From contig JADIIX010000382.1 of the NCBI GenBank assembly GCA_027604505.1, positions 1 through 10,279 of the forward strand: a DNA stretch of 10,279 nucleotides. The letters are read 5' to 3'. A program made the translations under genes and the position numbers. The notes below the pieces were generated by a model. The model saw only the letters and a list, made by a program, of their open reading frames with translations. It was not told the DNA's origin and searched no databases. The stretch's first letter is position 1, and every line of letters starts with the position of its first letter. The DNA comes from Gonapodya sp. JEL0774. Its lineage: Eukaryota; Monoblepharomycota; Monoblepharidomycetes; Monoblepharidales; Gonapodyaceae. This document shows positions 1 to 8,924 of the stretch, piece after piece.

Positions 1-1407
1 GGCGACGCAGTTTCCACGACGACCTGGTCGGAGATGGTGACCGTTTTATCTTGATACCTTGGAAATGGGCGATTCATATAACCAAGTAAGACAGTTGGAA
101 ACGTCGACAATCTCAATTGCACCCAAGTGCGCAATGTTCACCTTCCATTTGGCGAAGAACCTTTCAAGCGGGGAAGTGTCCTACTCTTGCCTATTTGTAA
201 GAAACCCTGCACTTCCACAGCCATTACGGAGACGACGAGAGAGGTGTTGTTGATGTATAGTTCGACGACAAGATCGTCGGGGAGTTCAGGTTGGAATAGC
301 TGAAAATAATTGCTTCACAAACATCAAGGTGAATTCTCGACAAGCAGATTGACGAACGAACTTTGCTTTCACAGTCCTTGTTGGGGAACAACAATGTTTC
401 ATCGATATTGAGTAAAGAAAACTTGGCGTTCCGAATGAATGCTGCCACACGAGCGACGAGCTGCAAGACCCGAGCAGAAATGATCGGGAGATTTAGGTCC
501 ACTTTCTTGAAGTCATATCTTTAGCGAACTCATCGTCTACCTCGATAAGTGTCCACTTGTCCTCTTCGCATGAGGGAGACCGAGACTCAAGTTCATCCAA
601 GGCGTGCACGCAGAAGTTACGAACACTTTGAACCTAGTGGCACAACAGCTTTCAAGCAGTGTGACTCTTCAGTGAGAGCGCGCAAACGTCCGCCTACCTG
701 CTGGAGCAGCAGAACACCCTTTTTACCAGACAAACTGACACGGTAAGGAAGGCCACGGTTGAAGCGCGGCATCTTTACAGTAAGATCCTGCATTGATATA
801 ATCTTGTTGTGAGAGAGAATTCAGACCCAACAAATACTTTCATCCCACAATTTTCACGATGTGGGCACCGCTGATGGTGACGAATCCCTTCAAGAGATCC
901 GAACTAAATTTTTGAGACACCGTTTTTCAATCACCCTACAACGCGCAACACGATCCGTTGGCGCATCAACTCTACTCACGCTCCTGAAGTCGCCGCAAGC
1001 GTGAGCCCTGATCCTAAACCGACGAGCCAACAGCGCAGTTTACAAATTCTATTCACGCTAGAGACTGAGTGGAGAAGCTCAGTGGCCCACTCACTTCCTT
1101 CTTCGGGGTCGCAAGCTCTCAAACTTTCCTGTAGGTGAGAACGATTCGATGTACTGACGATAACTGCAAACTCCAAATGCTTTGAAGCCCAGTCCACCTT
1201 CATACCAGCATCAAGCTCGTGAGCTCCGCTAGCGCTTGGGGCACATGGTTTCGGAGGAGCCATGTGCGCTCTGCGGTCTGTGCATTGGTGCGGGGATGTT
1301 GATCACCGATTAGACATGAAGGCAAGGCAGGTTGGAAGAGTTCACTTGGAATTCGCTCGACACACCATTGCTGCCACTTCTTTCGCGATCATTTCCTCAT
1401 CGTTCAT
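1..1407 (-). CDS. RAV2: Rogdi/Rav2-family protein, RAVE complex subunit (3' end cut by window edge)
   Basis: Rav2/Rogdi works with Rav1 and Skp1 in the RAVE complex, which promotes assembly of the V1 and Vo sectors of the vacuolar/endosomal H+-ATPase. Exons in transcription order: 1407-1366, 1277-1206, 1128-1095, 1013-980, 903-849, 787-698, 633-541, 460-362, 299-142, 57-1. All nine introns are GT-AG, 61-88 bp, and every junction keeps phase. The visible protein is 244 aa. Family landmarks are co-linear with animal Rogdi: ERTWLLRNHVPQALAEL (residues 17-33, matching the N-terminal EFRWLL..EV helix), LLKGFVTISG then DLTVKMPR (80-87), VLLLQQVQSVRN (about 104-115), a leucine-rich helix LVARVAAFIRNAK (141-153), LFQPELPDDLVVELYIN (174-190), and TVTISDQVVVE near the edge. 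The start was chosen because ATG 1407 has A at -3 and its 14-codon exon splices in phase 0 onto the conserved helix, with a TCTAATC branch site. Several exons are only 34-55 bp. The N-terminal start is the least certain part. The gene lies 174 bp downstream of DSN1 on the same strand. Confidence 0.88.
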
Positions 1408-1581
1408 GTTTTGGGATGGTTTCTTGGTTCCAAGCTCCACAAATTATCCGGCAAGTGAGAAAGTTGTCCCCCATGGTCACCGACTTCAATCTTTGTATGA
1501 ACGAGTTGGGGATGCTCCGCAAGCACTCTCGAAAAATGGATAGATCAAACACATAACGATAAACGATATTATACATTGCGC
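1408..1581. promoter_or_regulatory. 174-bp spacer between DSN1 3' end and RAV2 5' end
   Basis: This short gap must hold the 3' UTR and polyadenylation region of DSN1 and the promoter and 5' UTR of the RAV2-type gene. Its DSN1-proximal part (about 1549-1577) is AT-rich and includes AATGTATAATATC on the minus strand, which could serve as a polyadenylation efficiency element. I see no convincing TATA box or transcription factor site. Small reading frames on the plus strand cross this gap, but they show no conserved features. Confidence 0.5.
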
Positions 1582-4101
1582 TTAATGTCCTGCAACCGCA
1601 AGCGCCCGGAGCAGATCCATCGGCTCCAGTCCTCGGCCACCACCTTCTCGCACTTCCCGAACCTCGATAGCACCCACAACAGTCTCGAATACATCTTCAG
1701 TATGACGCAAAACTATATCCTGGAACGAGTAAATTTTGTGTGCTGTGCTCTGATATCGGTGTACCTGCAAAGAGACCCATGACGCTACATGTTAGGAGAG
1801 GCCAACACCTGACTGCGAAATCATTGACGAGTACCATCAATCTAATTTCATCTCGCTCCTCATGAATCTTTTTGATGAATAGTTCCGAATCCTCTATGGC
1901 TGCTCTTGCGGGAGCCTCGCCGTTATCGACCAAGTACTTAGCCGCAAATTGTCTTTCTTCAGCGTCCAGTGCGTTCAGGTCGACAGTACTTGGATCGGCC
2001 GCAAGCCGCCTTACATTCTCTGGGAAGGCGTCGACTTTGTGTGCATGCCGGTTCACGACCTCCTTGTTGAGCTGGTCCCATACACGCTCTTCGGCTTCGA
2101 GCCTACCGAGCATCAACCCGAGAGCGGTGAGTAAGAAAGAAGACAATTGTTGGGATCAGAGGTGCGACGCACTTAGCGATTTCTTCCTCAACTTCTTTTA
2201 TTCGCAGTGACATCTCAAAATTCTGCGGATGAGGTCGAGCCTGGAGGTTTTGGTTATCGAGCCGGTCCTGCAAAGGAACAAACGTTGTTTGCTCCGTGTT
2301 GCGTGGAAGATGATCATGCTAGAAAGAGAAGATACAGTACCTCCTTTCCACGATGCCACGATACATCCGTCTTCTGGCTAATCAAGTTTTCGATTACCCG
2401 TTGCTGTCCTTTCATGACTGCACATGTGCGCGAAGGTCGCACCGAACCACGTCAGCTTCAATTCGAGGCAACCGATTCCACAACAGATAACACATCCATC
2501 ATCAAACTCACTGGCTTCTTCCTTTGTCGTTACTCTTCCTCTCGCCTCCCATTTCGCCTTGTCCTGTCTAGCAAGCGCTTGCGCTCCCCACATAAGCAAG
2601 GTCCTCATGCGAAGAGGCTCGGGCAGATCAGGACTAATGTGCCTGTACCACTCCGATGGGGGAATATCAGGATGTGGAGGTCCTGCAAAAGTCGTTGCGC
2701 GTGAGTGGTACCCATGAACTCAAGCAACCAAACAAGAAGACCCATCCTGCAGTCGAGATAGAGGTGGACGTACCTCTCAGGTTACCGTGCATTGAGCTCG
2801 TCCTCCTGCCCCTACTCCCCAAGCTGCTCCGTCGTCCAACATCTTCTCGCATCGCCTTGTTCCGCCGAATCGCCGGGGTCTCACATCCAGCAAGTGGGAC
2901 TTCGCCGTCCACGAACACCATTTCGGAGGCCGGGATGCGGGGATGTGCTATTGAGAGTTCAGACTGCGCCGCGAGAGCTAGATTCAGTGCAAGGGCGGAC
3001 GAGGATGGTTTCTGATTCAGGGAGAATGTTGGATTGTGTGGAGATCATACACAGCATTAGTGAATGGCTCGACTGTGATACCATTCGTAGGCCGGCGACG
3101 GGTGAACGTACTTCGACTTCTTTCAGGGTCAGCAGTTGCTCTTTTTCCGCAGCCTTCCTCTTGGCTTTCTCTCGCTCCTTGGCCAGATTCTCCTGTCGAG
3201 CTTTTTCTTCTTGTGCCTCGAGTTCCTCCATAGTTGGAACCCGTCCGCTCGGGAGCGTTTTTCGACGCTGAGACGGAGCTGGGAGTTGCTTCCAGGCTCC
3301 TGACGCAGCAGAAGATGCTGCGACCTTGGCCGAGGTGGGTTGAGTGAACGTGAAGGGGTGGCTTGGAGCGATGCACATGGGACTGATGGGTGCTGACTTG
3401 GATTGAGTGGACGACGGTTGTGATGGCTTATGGTCGAAATTGACTCCTCTAAAACTTGCAGTCCCAGAGTTTGTTGGTTTGGCATTTGTGGGTACTGGAG
3501 CTGCCTCGGCGGCCTCCAAGTCTTCAAAAGAGGGGACCTCCCCTAACGGACCGCAGAGAGGGAAACCCAAAGGCGAACAAAGAGATGTTGGGTAAGAAAA
3601 GATGATATTGCTGTGACATCCAGATTTCTTGTGATCCCGGAATGAACAACGGAACTGACCTAATCTGAGAGCGAGAAACTGTTGGGCAATCGAAAAACAT
3701 GGATTGAAGTCAATGTTTAACCACCACGCTCAAAGCACGATGTTTCTCACCTTTTTAGAACCTCGCTTCTTTTCGGAGCCTTGATTACTGACATCCGCCT
3801 CGCGCTTCCTCTTGCCGCCTAAGGACCCGGCACTCATTCCGTCGGATGAGCTCTCTCCACCGCTCGTCCGACTTCGATTTCCCGCGGCGGCAGGCACATT
3901 CAATCCATCGTCCGAAAAACGCTCCCGATCGGGCGCGGTCTTTTCCTTTCTTGGTGCTGCTGGCTTGGTGGCGGGCCGCGATAATGGCAGTTCGGGAGTC
4001 GCGGTCAGTTCGTCTGCAGATCCATCGTCGACCGGGGGCGACAAAGAAAGTTTCGATTTTCCTCGTTTGGCGGTTGATTTGGCAGTTCGCTTCGGCGGCA
4101 T
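1582..4101 (-). CDS. DSN1: Kinetochore protein Dsn1/Mis13, MIND (Mis12) complex subunit
   Basis: Dsn1 is a rod-shaped subunit of the Mis12/MIND complex. It joins the inner kinetochore (CENP-C/Mif2) to Ndc80 and KNL1/Spc105 at the centromere. Exons in transcription order: 4101-3751, 3678-3660, 3542-3112, 3011-2774, 2682-2512, 2417-2341, 2267-2173, 2102-1835, 1764-1582. All eight introns are GT-AG (70-117 bp) with consistent phase, giving 610 aa, in the family's usual range. The N-terminus (1-117) is basic and low-complexity (MPPKRTAKSTAKRGKS). A charged, probably coiled-coil stretch covers about 227-267. The Aurora-type motif RRSSLGSRGRRTSS is at 327-340. The MIS13 domain signature follows: PSEWYRHISPDLPEPLRMR (355-373) then TLLMWGAQAL, with KTDVSWHRGKE at 419-429 and LEAEERVWDQL after residue 461. 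The protein ends in PMDLLRALAVAGH, like the DLLRALS ending of fungal Dsn1. The N-terminal exons, especially the 19-nt exon 2, rest on phase and splice signals rather than conservation. Confidence 0.93.
3660..3678 (-). other. DSN1: 19-nt micro-exon 2 of DSN1 (predicted)
   Basis: This predicted micro-exon encodes FLALRL plus one base. It is bounded by an upstream AG (CCCAACAG) and a downstream donor GTCAGT. It is needed because exon 1 ends in phase 0 at AAAAAG/GTGAGA, while exon 3 begins with the last two bases of a glycine codon after CCGTTAG. The 19 bases restore the frame exactly. The evidence is splice-site and phase logic only. An alternative would be a different acceptor within 3543-3659 or an undetected donor in exon 1. 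Confidence 0.6.
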
Positions 4102-4278
4102 CGTCGGAGATTGTTGAGAGCCTTATGCAGCAATCTTCAGTGGTGCAGAGTCCACCCACGATAGTGGAGATTGACTTCAAAACAAAGCTAGTCAACTGCT
4201 ATAAATTGGAATGAAATGAAGTGGAATTCCATTAAAATACATTTCAAGAGGTCAAAAGGGATATCGTTTCCTACGCAT
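4102..4278. promoter_or_regulatory. 177-bp spacer between MCM4 3' end and DSN1 5' end
   Basis: The spacer must contain the end of the MCM4 transcript and the DSN1 promoter. On the minus strand a TTTATA element (CCAATTTATAGC, around 4195-4208) lies about 100 bp upstream of the DSN1 ATG, a plausible but unproven TATA-like site. A perfect 10-bp palindrome, TGGAATTCCA, sits near 4221-4230. The rest is AT-rich with no recognisable coding potential. Confidence 0.45.
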
Positions 4279-7200
4279 CTACAATCTGGTAACTGAATCG
4301 CCTGTCATTGTAATGACACCCTCATTATCAAGCGCCAATAATAACGTCGCAAACTCCCGATCGTTGATGGGCTATACATGTGAGAAAGTACGTTGAATGA
4401 CACATTGTGTAGCGACAAGCTGTCCCTAGCTTCGAATGCTCACCTCGCTCGATTGGTTCCTGAACCGCTCAAGCAGATCTGCCTTCCGCAATGTTGGCCG
4501 CGTGAGTCCACCGAGAAGATCCCTAAGCGCCCTTTTCTTCGCTTCCGCTTCGCGACGACCACGGGCACTGTGTCCAGTCACCACGAGGTCAAAGTCCAAC
4601 TGGCCTGTCACTGGATCTATGGCGGCGGTTTGCATTGCGGCGAGAATTAGTCTACAGCACCGTCATTGATAGGGAAGTTAAGATCATCAACGACATTACG
4701 TGGATAGGTGATTTCAAACCAACCTGTTCGCTTCCCGCACATCGTCCAGGGTCACCTCTTTCGCAAATCTGCGAGCAATCCGTTTCAGCAATACTAGCTA
4801 TGACCGCAATTCACAGACCAGCTTGAAGCTCACCTCAGCCGTGCTCTTGCCTCTGCCAATCTGATCATGCTTTCAAGTTGCCGTGTTGTCGCTGACGGCG
4901 CTTTCTCGTCTCTGGGCCTTCCACGTCTGTTCATCTGACGCATCTCCACATACAACGTGGCGAGTTCATCCCCAGCCTCAGTAGTCAGCTTTGGATCAAA
5001 GTTACGGGCGAAGGAGATGTACTTGGCAAGCTTCGCGACAGGCTACGAAGAGCGAAGATTAGTCTCGTCACAAGAAGAGCCGAAAAAATAACAGCCAACT
5101 CATGGCTCACAGGCAAAATTGCTCACCAAAATATTTTGCGCCGCCTGTTGTGGCCCATCATCCAGATACAACCCCGTGATATGGGCCGCCAACCTTCGAT
5201 CGTCCCACTCGTTGACCTTGTCGAGCACCAGGTAAAGCAAATCGAACCTGGACATGAGCGACGGCGGCAGGTTTATGTTCTCCACGATTGACATCTTCTT
5301 GTCATATTGGGATCGAATGGGGTTAGCGCATGCGAGGATGGAGGTTCGTGCGTTGAGGGTCGTGATGATGCCCGCTTTGGCAATGGAGACGGTTTGTTGT
5401 TCCTGCATGTTCGCAAATGTCAGAGGTAAAGTTCTGCATGGCTACTTTAACGGCAACATGGGCTTTCGTCCTCACCATGACTTCGTGTAAGACCGACCTC
5501 GTTGAATCAGACATTTTGTCGAATTCGTCAATACAGCAGACTCCGCCATCGCTGAGGACCAACGCTCCACTATAGAATATTCGTTTGAATCAGCATTCGC
5601 ACAAGCTATGTGACGTCGCAAAGCACCAACCTTTCCAAAACCAACTGCCTTGTTTCGGGGTCGGTGGTCACATAGGCTGTCAAACCGACGGCTGAAGAGC
5701 CTTTGCCTGATGTGTAGATTCCACGCGGGGCAACCTCATGCACATACTGTCCGAGGTTGGGGTGAGACTGAAATGTTGACTGCTCCAATCCCAACTTATC
5801 GAGCGGGAACTCACACGCAGCAACTGTGATTTACTGACACCTGGATCACCCACGATCAAGATATTCACGTCACCTCTAAATGCCAATAGGAAATGGATTT
5901 TAATCTGGTCGCCTTCAGTGAAACCTTCCCTGAACCTTCGACCCACCGAATCCTCGGTCCCCCGCTCATCCCACCAGGGAACTTATTCACAGCCCCAAAG
6001 AGCTGAAGCAATACACCCTTCTTGACATCGTCCATACCGTAAATACTTGGAGCTACATGAACAGTTCGTCCGGGAGGAGGGGGGAGGGGGGGGGGGGGGG
6101 GGGGAAGTGGACGGGGGCTTGCTTCAGGCGGCCCGCGGCATCTGAAGCGGTAAATCTCACAACATACCAATCGACCTAGCGAGCAGCTCATACACATCCT
6201 CTCGGGTGGAGATCTCTCGGAGTTGAGCCTCCTCCTCTGGCTCAAGCGCCTTCAAGTCGTCGCCCTCGTCCCTGGATTCAAATCACAGCACCGTCCCGGT
6301 TTAGGGGCTCATGCATCACATTTGTGTAAGGTAGCTGCAAACTCACATTCCAGCCCCTACGAACTCCATCGGTCCCGCCAGTCCTCTATCCATCGCGACC
6401 CTGGTCTTGCTGGTTCGCTTAACGTGCACTACGTCGAGATAGGTCTTGTAGATAGATTTGATAGTGCGTTGGCGTGGGTTGATGCGGACGGGCACAGCAC
6501 GGAAGATGGCGGTGACTTCGAGACTAGATTATGAAGCGGTTAAAGGTGTTGTTGAGCGCGAAGCGGCAGGAAGACTAGAGAGGGGTCATCTCATCCGCAC
6601 TCACCGGTCGCCAGCCTTTGCGGTGTCAACGAGTTCATCGTAGAGGCAAAGGGTAATAGTGTGGGGCGTTTGGCCGTCGGGCACCTCGTCTGCGGCGCAA
6701 TTGCTGAACTTCCAGGCTAAATATCTCCCGGTAGCAGCGAATGGAACTCACCCGGTGTCTCTTGTAGCCTCCAGTTCTGTTTATCCGCAAATTGACACCT
6801 GTTATGGACGAGTTTCATGCTCTGCTTCAGCCCACACGCGCCATTCGGACAAGTGTTTGGCTCTTCAATCCGCCCTCGCGCAACATTCACTTCGACGGTG
6901 GTATCGCAATTTGTACATTGGAAGAACCCGACTTTCATATCGGGTAGAATCGGGGACACCCGCGTGAGGAGACCTTTGACGGTGACCAGTTGATCAATGT
7001 CTGCAAGGGCGAAGACGTGATGATTAGGAGTGGAAGCGGATGGAGAATCGCAATCCTTTGCGACAAACCTGCAGGATTAAGCTCTCGCATATTGACGGAC
7101 CGGTCAAGGTTGAATGGACGGACCTGTGTTGTTCCAGTCATTCGCCAAAGCAGGAATTGAGCCACTCAAACCTCCCTTATTCGCTTTTAAATTCTCACCG

Positions 7201-8268
7201 TCAATTTGATCCCTTCAATCTCGCCAAACATGTCTGTGAATACTTCGTGCAGCGCCCAATCGAAAATGGAAATGATCTCCTGGGGGAAGCGGAGGAGTTG
7301 CGAGTGAAGTTTCCGCGTGCCCCGGTAGGCTTTGAGGTTCGCGCAATCGAGGTTGAGATTGGAAGTTTCGGTTTCTTTGAGCTATTAGAAGGGAGGAGTG
7401 AGGGTGAGTATGGAGTTGCGAGGTTATTCAGTTGGGCCTCGCACGAAAACTGTAGCTCGTCGCTTCCCGGTCCACCACAACCTGTTCTTTCGCCCACAAC
7501 TACAAACCTTTCGCAAGTACTGAGGATAAAACGGCCTGGCCAAGAGAGCCTCGTCCAAAGCCATGTCGTCATCCTCCCTGTCCTTGCGATGTCCAAGTGT
7601 AAAGTTTTGCAGAAAATCCTTGAAAGCATTGGCGGCCTCTTGCAAGTTGACAGTTGTACCCCAAATGAGTCGTGTGGGGACGGATGGATCACTGGTGGCG
7701 GACGTTCTCGATGTGTCCGTTGCGAGAAGAAGACCGCTACGGTTGGCATTGCCGACTCTTCCCTCAGCTGACGCGGGTGCTCCTCCATCTCTACCAACCG
7801 CACTATCCTGTGCACCTGTGGTGCTGCTCGAGTTGAGAAGACGAGGGCGGGCTGGAATGGGAATCCCTGGGAGAGCAACTTGACCGAGATCTCCACGACC
7901 GAGGGGTGTTCGTCGAACGCGAGGAGTGCCAGCAACAGAGCTTGAAGGGAGAAGGGCAGCGGAGGTATGAAGAGCCGGGGCTGAAGGGGGTGGGTTTAAT
8001 GAATAGAAGTCTGATCAACAGCAAATATGAAGCCCTACCCAACTCACCGGCTGCAGGTCCACTACCGGCTGCCGGCAAGGGAGACGAGTCAAACACCAAA
8101 GGAGAGTCACTTCCTGCTGGCGGATTGGGGTGCCTTCGTCCGCGGGGGGTCGACCTTCGAAGTACGACAAGGAAGAATCAGCTCGTTGCTGGAACGTGAT
8201 TCAGCCCGATTTGCGGTTTTTCTCCACGGAGTCACCTAGAAAATCACAGCGTTAAGCGAATCTCACAT
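4279..8268 (-). CDS. MCM4: DNA replication licensing factor Mcm4 (Mcm2-7 helicase subunit)
   Basis: Mcm4 is one of six AAA+ subunits of the nuclear replicative helicase, loaded at origins in G1 and fired by CDK and DDK. Exons: 8268-8267, 8154-8048, 7980-7508, 7381-7199, 7123-7069, 7000-6752, 6689-6605, 6523-6347, 6271-6168, 6052-5947, 5875-5815, 5746-5631, 5569-5476, 5402-5127, 5042-4834, 4768-4724, 4651-4444, 4371-4279. The 17 GT-AG introns keep phase at every junction. The product is 880 aa, close to human MCM4. Residues 1-141 form a disordered Ser/Pro-rich tail with SP sites (S18, S25) and [16 protein letters not shown] at 54-69. The conserved N-domain starts at IWGTTVNLQ (142). The zinc finger is C302-x2-C305-x18-C324-x4-C329, the family spacing. 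Walker [10 protein letters not shown] is at 523-531, Walker [13 protein letters not shown] at 583-594, sensor-1 Asn in ACANP (N631), and the arginine finger in SRFD (R656). A winged-helix tail ends in [12 protein letters not shown]. All catalytic residues are present. The start is the least certain part. Confidence 0.97.
6079..6104. repeat. Poly-G/poly-C tract (G6-A-G19) inside MCM4 intron 9
   Basis: Six G are followed by one A and 19 G in a row on the plus strand (6079-6084 and 6086-6104). On the transcribed minus strand this is an almost pure C tract lying about 27-50 nt upstream of the intron 9 acceptor at 6053, where a polypyrimidine tract is expected. Tracts of this kind slip in replication and sequencing, so its length may be inexact. 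Because it lies in an intron, the protein frame is unaffected. Confidence 0.95.
8155..8268 (-). other. MCM4: MCM4 start codon split by intron 1 (AT / G) - predicted
   Basis: The only way I find to give the Ser/Pro-rich N-terminus an ATG nearby is to splice AT (8268-8267) through intron 8266-8155 (112 bp) onto G TCG ACC at 8154. This yields [13 protein letters not shown]. The donor is GTGAGA and the acceptor CGAAG, with CTGAT about 25 nt upstream as a branch candidate. The start context has A at -3. Without splicing, the frame meets a TGA at 8178-8180. Between 8154 and the conserved domain there is no in-frame ATG until residue 176. An alternative is ATG 8395 with donor GTAGTG near 8350, adding 14 residues. 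Confidence 0.6.
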
Positions 8269-8924
8269 CTTTAAAGGTCGTAGGAGGGGCTGGTCGCGAG
8301 AATCAATCGACAGGGAATCTTGCTGCTTGGAATGAGTGGACCGAGCACTACCGTTTCTGTTCTGAGCAACGTAATCGCACAGCAACTTGCAGCATAAGAA
8401 CAGCATAGCATGTATTCTTAGATGTTCAGTAATATTTAATCCGTAAAAAATACACAGTTAATTATGTATGTCGATCTAGAAAGTTTATTTACTCCCACAA
8501 CCCATTTATTGCAACTGCATGTCTGATTTAATATTTTCACAGTGCAAATAAGCCCCACAATGATACGGTAATTGTAATGCTATTCTTCCCATAACGTCTA
8601 GCGAGATCTACGGCAATTTGCCAGTTACTGAGCGTGGCAACTCAAAGGCAGTTGTCCAGCTGAAAGATTATAGATCATACAACTGAGATCACCAACGAGA
8701 GGATGATGTGGTTGTGCTGGATTAACCAGTAGGCTTGTAACCAAGCATTGATGTGGAGTTTTATCGCACTCTTGAAGATTTCAAGGGTAAAGGACGTGTC
8801 GGAAGTGAAAACTCGAATCTTTCTTGACGTCTGCACAAAGCACGACGCGCAATCCCACCGCAAAGAAGTAAAAACATAACATCCTGCCTCGGCCTACACC
8901 TCCACATTGTCCACAGCCACAACA
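8269..8924. promoter_or_regulatory. Non-coding region upstream of MCM4, partly AT-rich
   Basis: I see no gene here. The part next to MCM4 (8269-8400) must hold its promoter. It contains TCTCGCGACC on the minus strand, but no clear ACGCGT cell-cycle box or E2F site. The block at about 8400-8600 is markedly AT-rich compared with the rest of the window, with runs such as taatatttaatccg and ttaattatgtatg. It could be a 3' flanking or spacer sequence of the degraded locus to the right. No tRNA fold, terminal repeat or target-site duplication was noticed. Confidence 0.5.

Noticed and set aside
2207-2704. A 165-codon plus-strand open frame
   Set aside because: It is antisense to DSN1 exons 5-7 and shows no family features.
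4221-4230. Palindrome TGGAATTCCA as a terminator or operator
   Set aside because: A single 10-bp palindrome in a eukaryotic spacer is expected by chance and has no further support.
7040-7771. A 243-codon plus-strand open frame
   Set aside because: It lies antisense to MCM4 exons 3-5, has no recognisable motif, and its length is explained by the composition of the coding strand.
7201-7935. A 244-codon minus-strand open frame
   Set aside because: It runs through MCM4 exon 3, intron 3 and exon 4. Only the exon 4 part could share phase with the true protein, and the conserved IWGTTVNLQ and LRK motifs are read in another frame. It is a shadow of MCM4.
8293-8303. CGCG-containing site upstream of MCM4 as an MBF/E2F element
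   Set aside because: The sequence TCGCGA matches neither ACGCGT nor TTTSSCGC well. A cell-cycle box would be expected at MCM4, but this one cannot be claimed.
8350-8395. ATG at 8395 as the MCM4 start, with donor GTAGTG
   Set aside because: It gives correct phase and 14 extra residues, but needs a 196-bp intron, longer than any other here, and a weaker donor. Kept only as an alternative to the split ATG.
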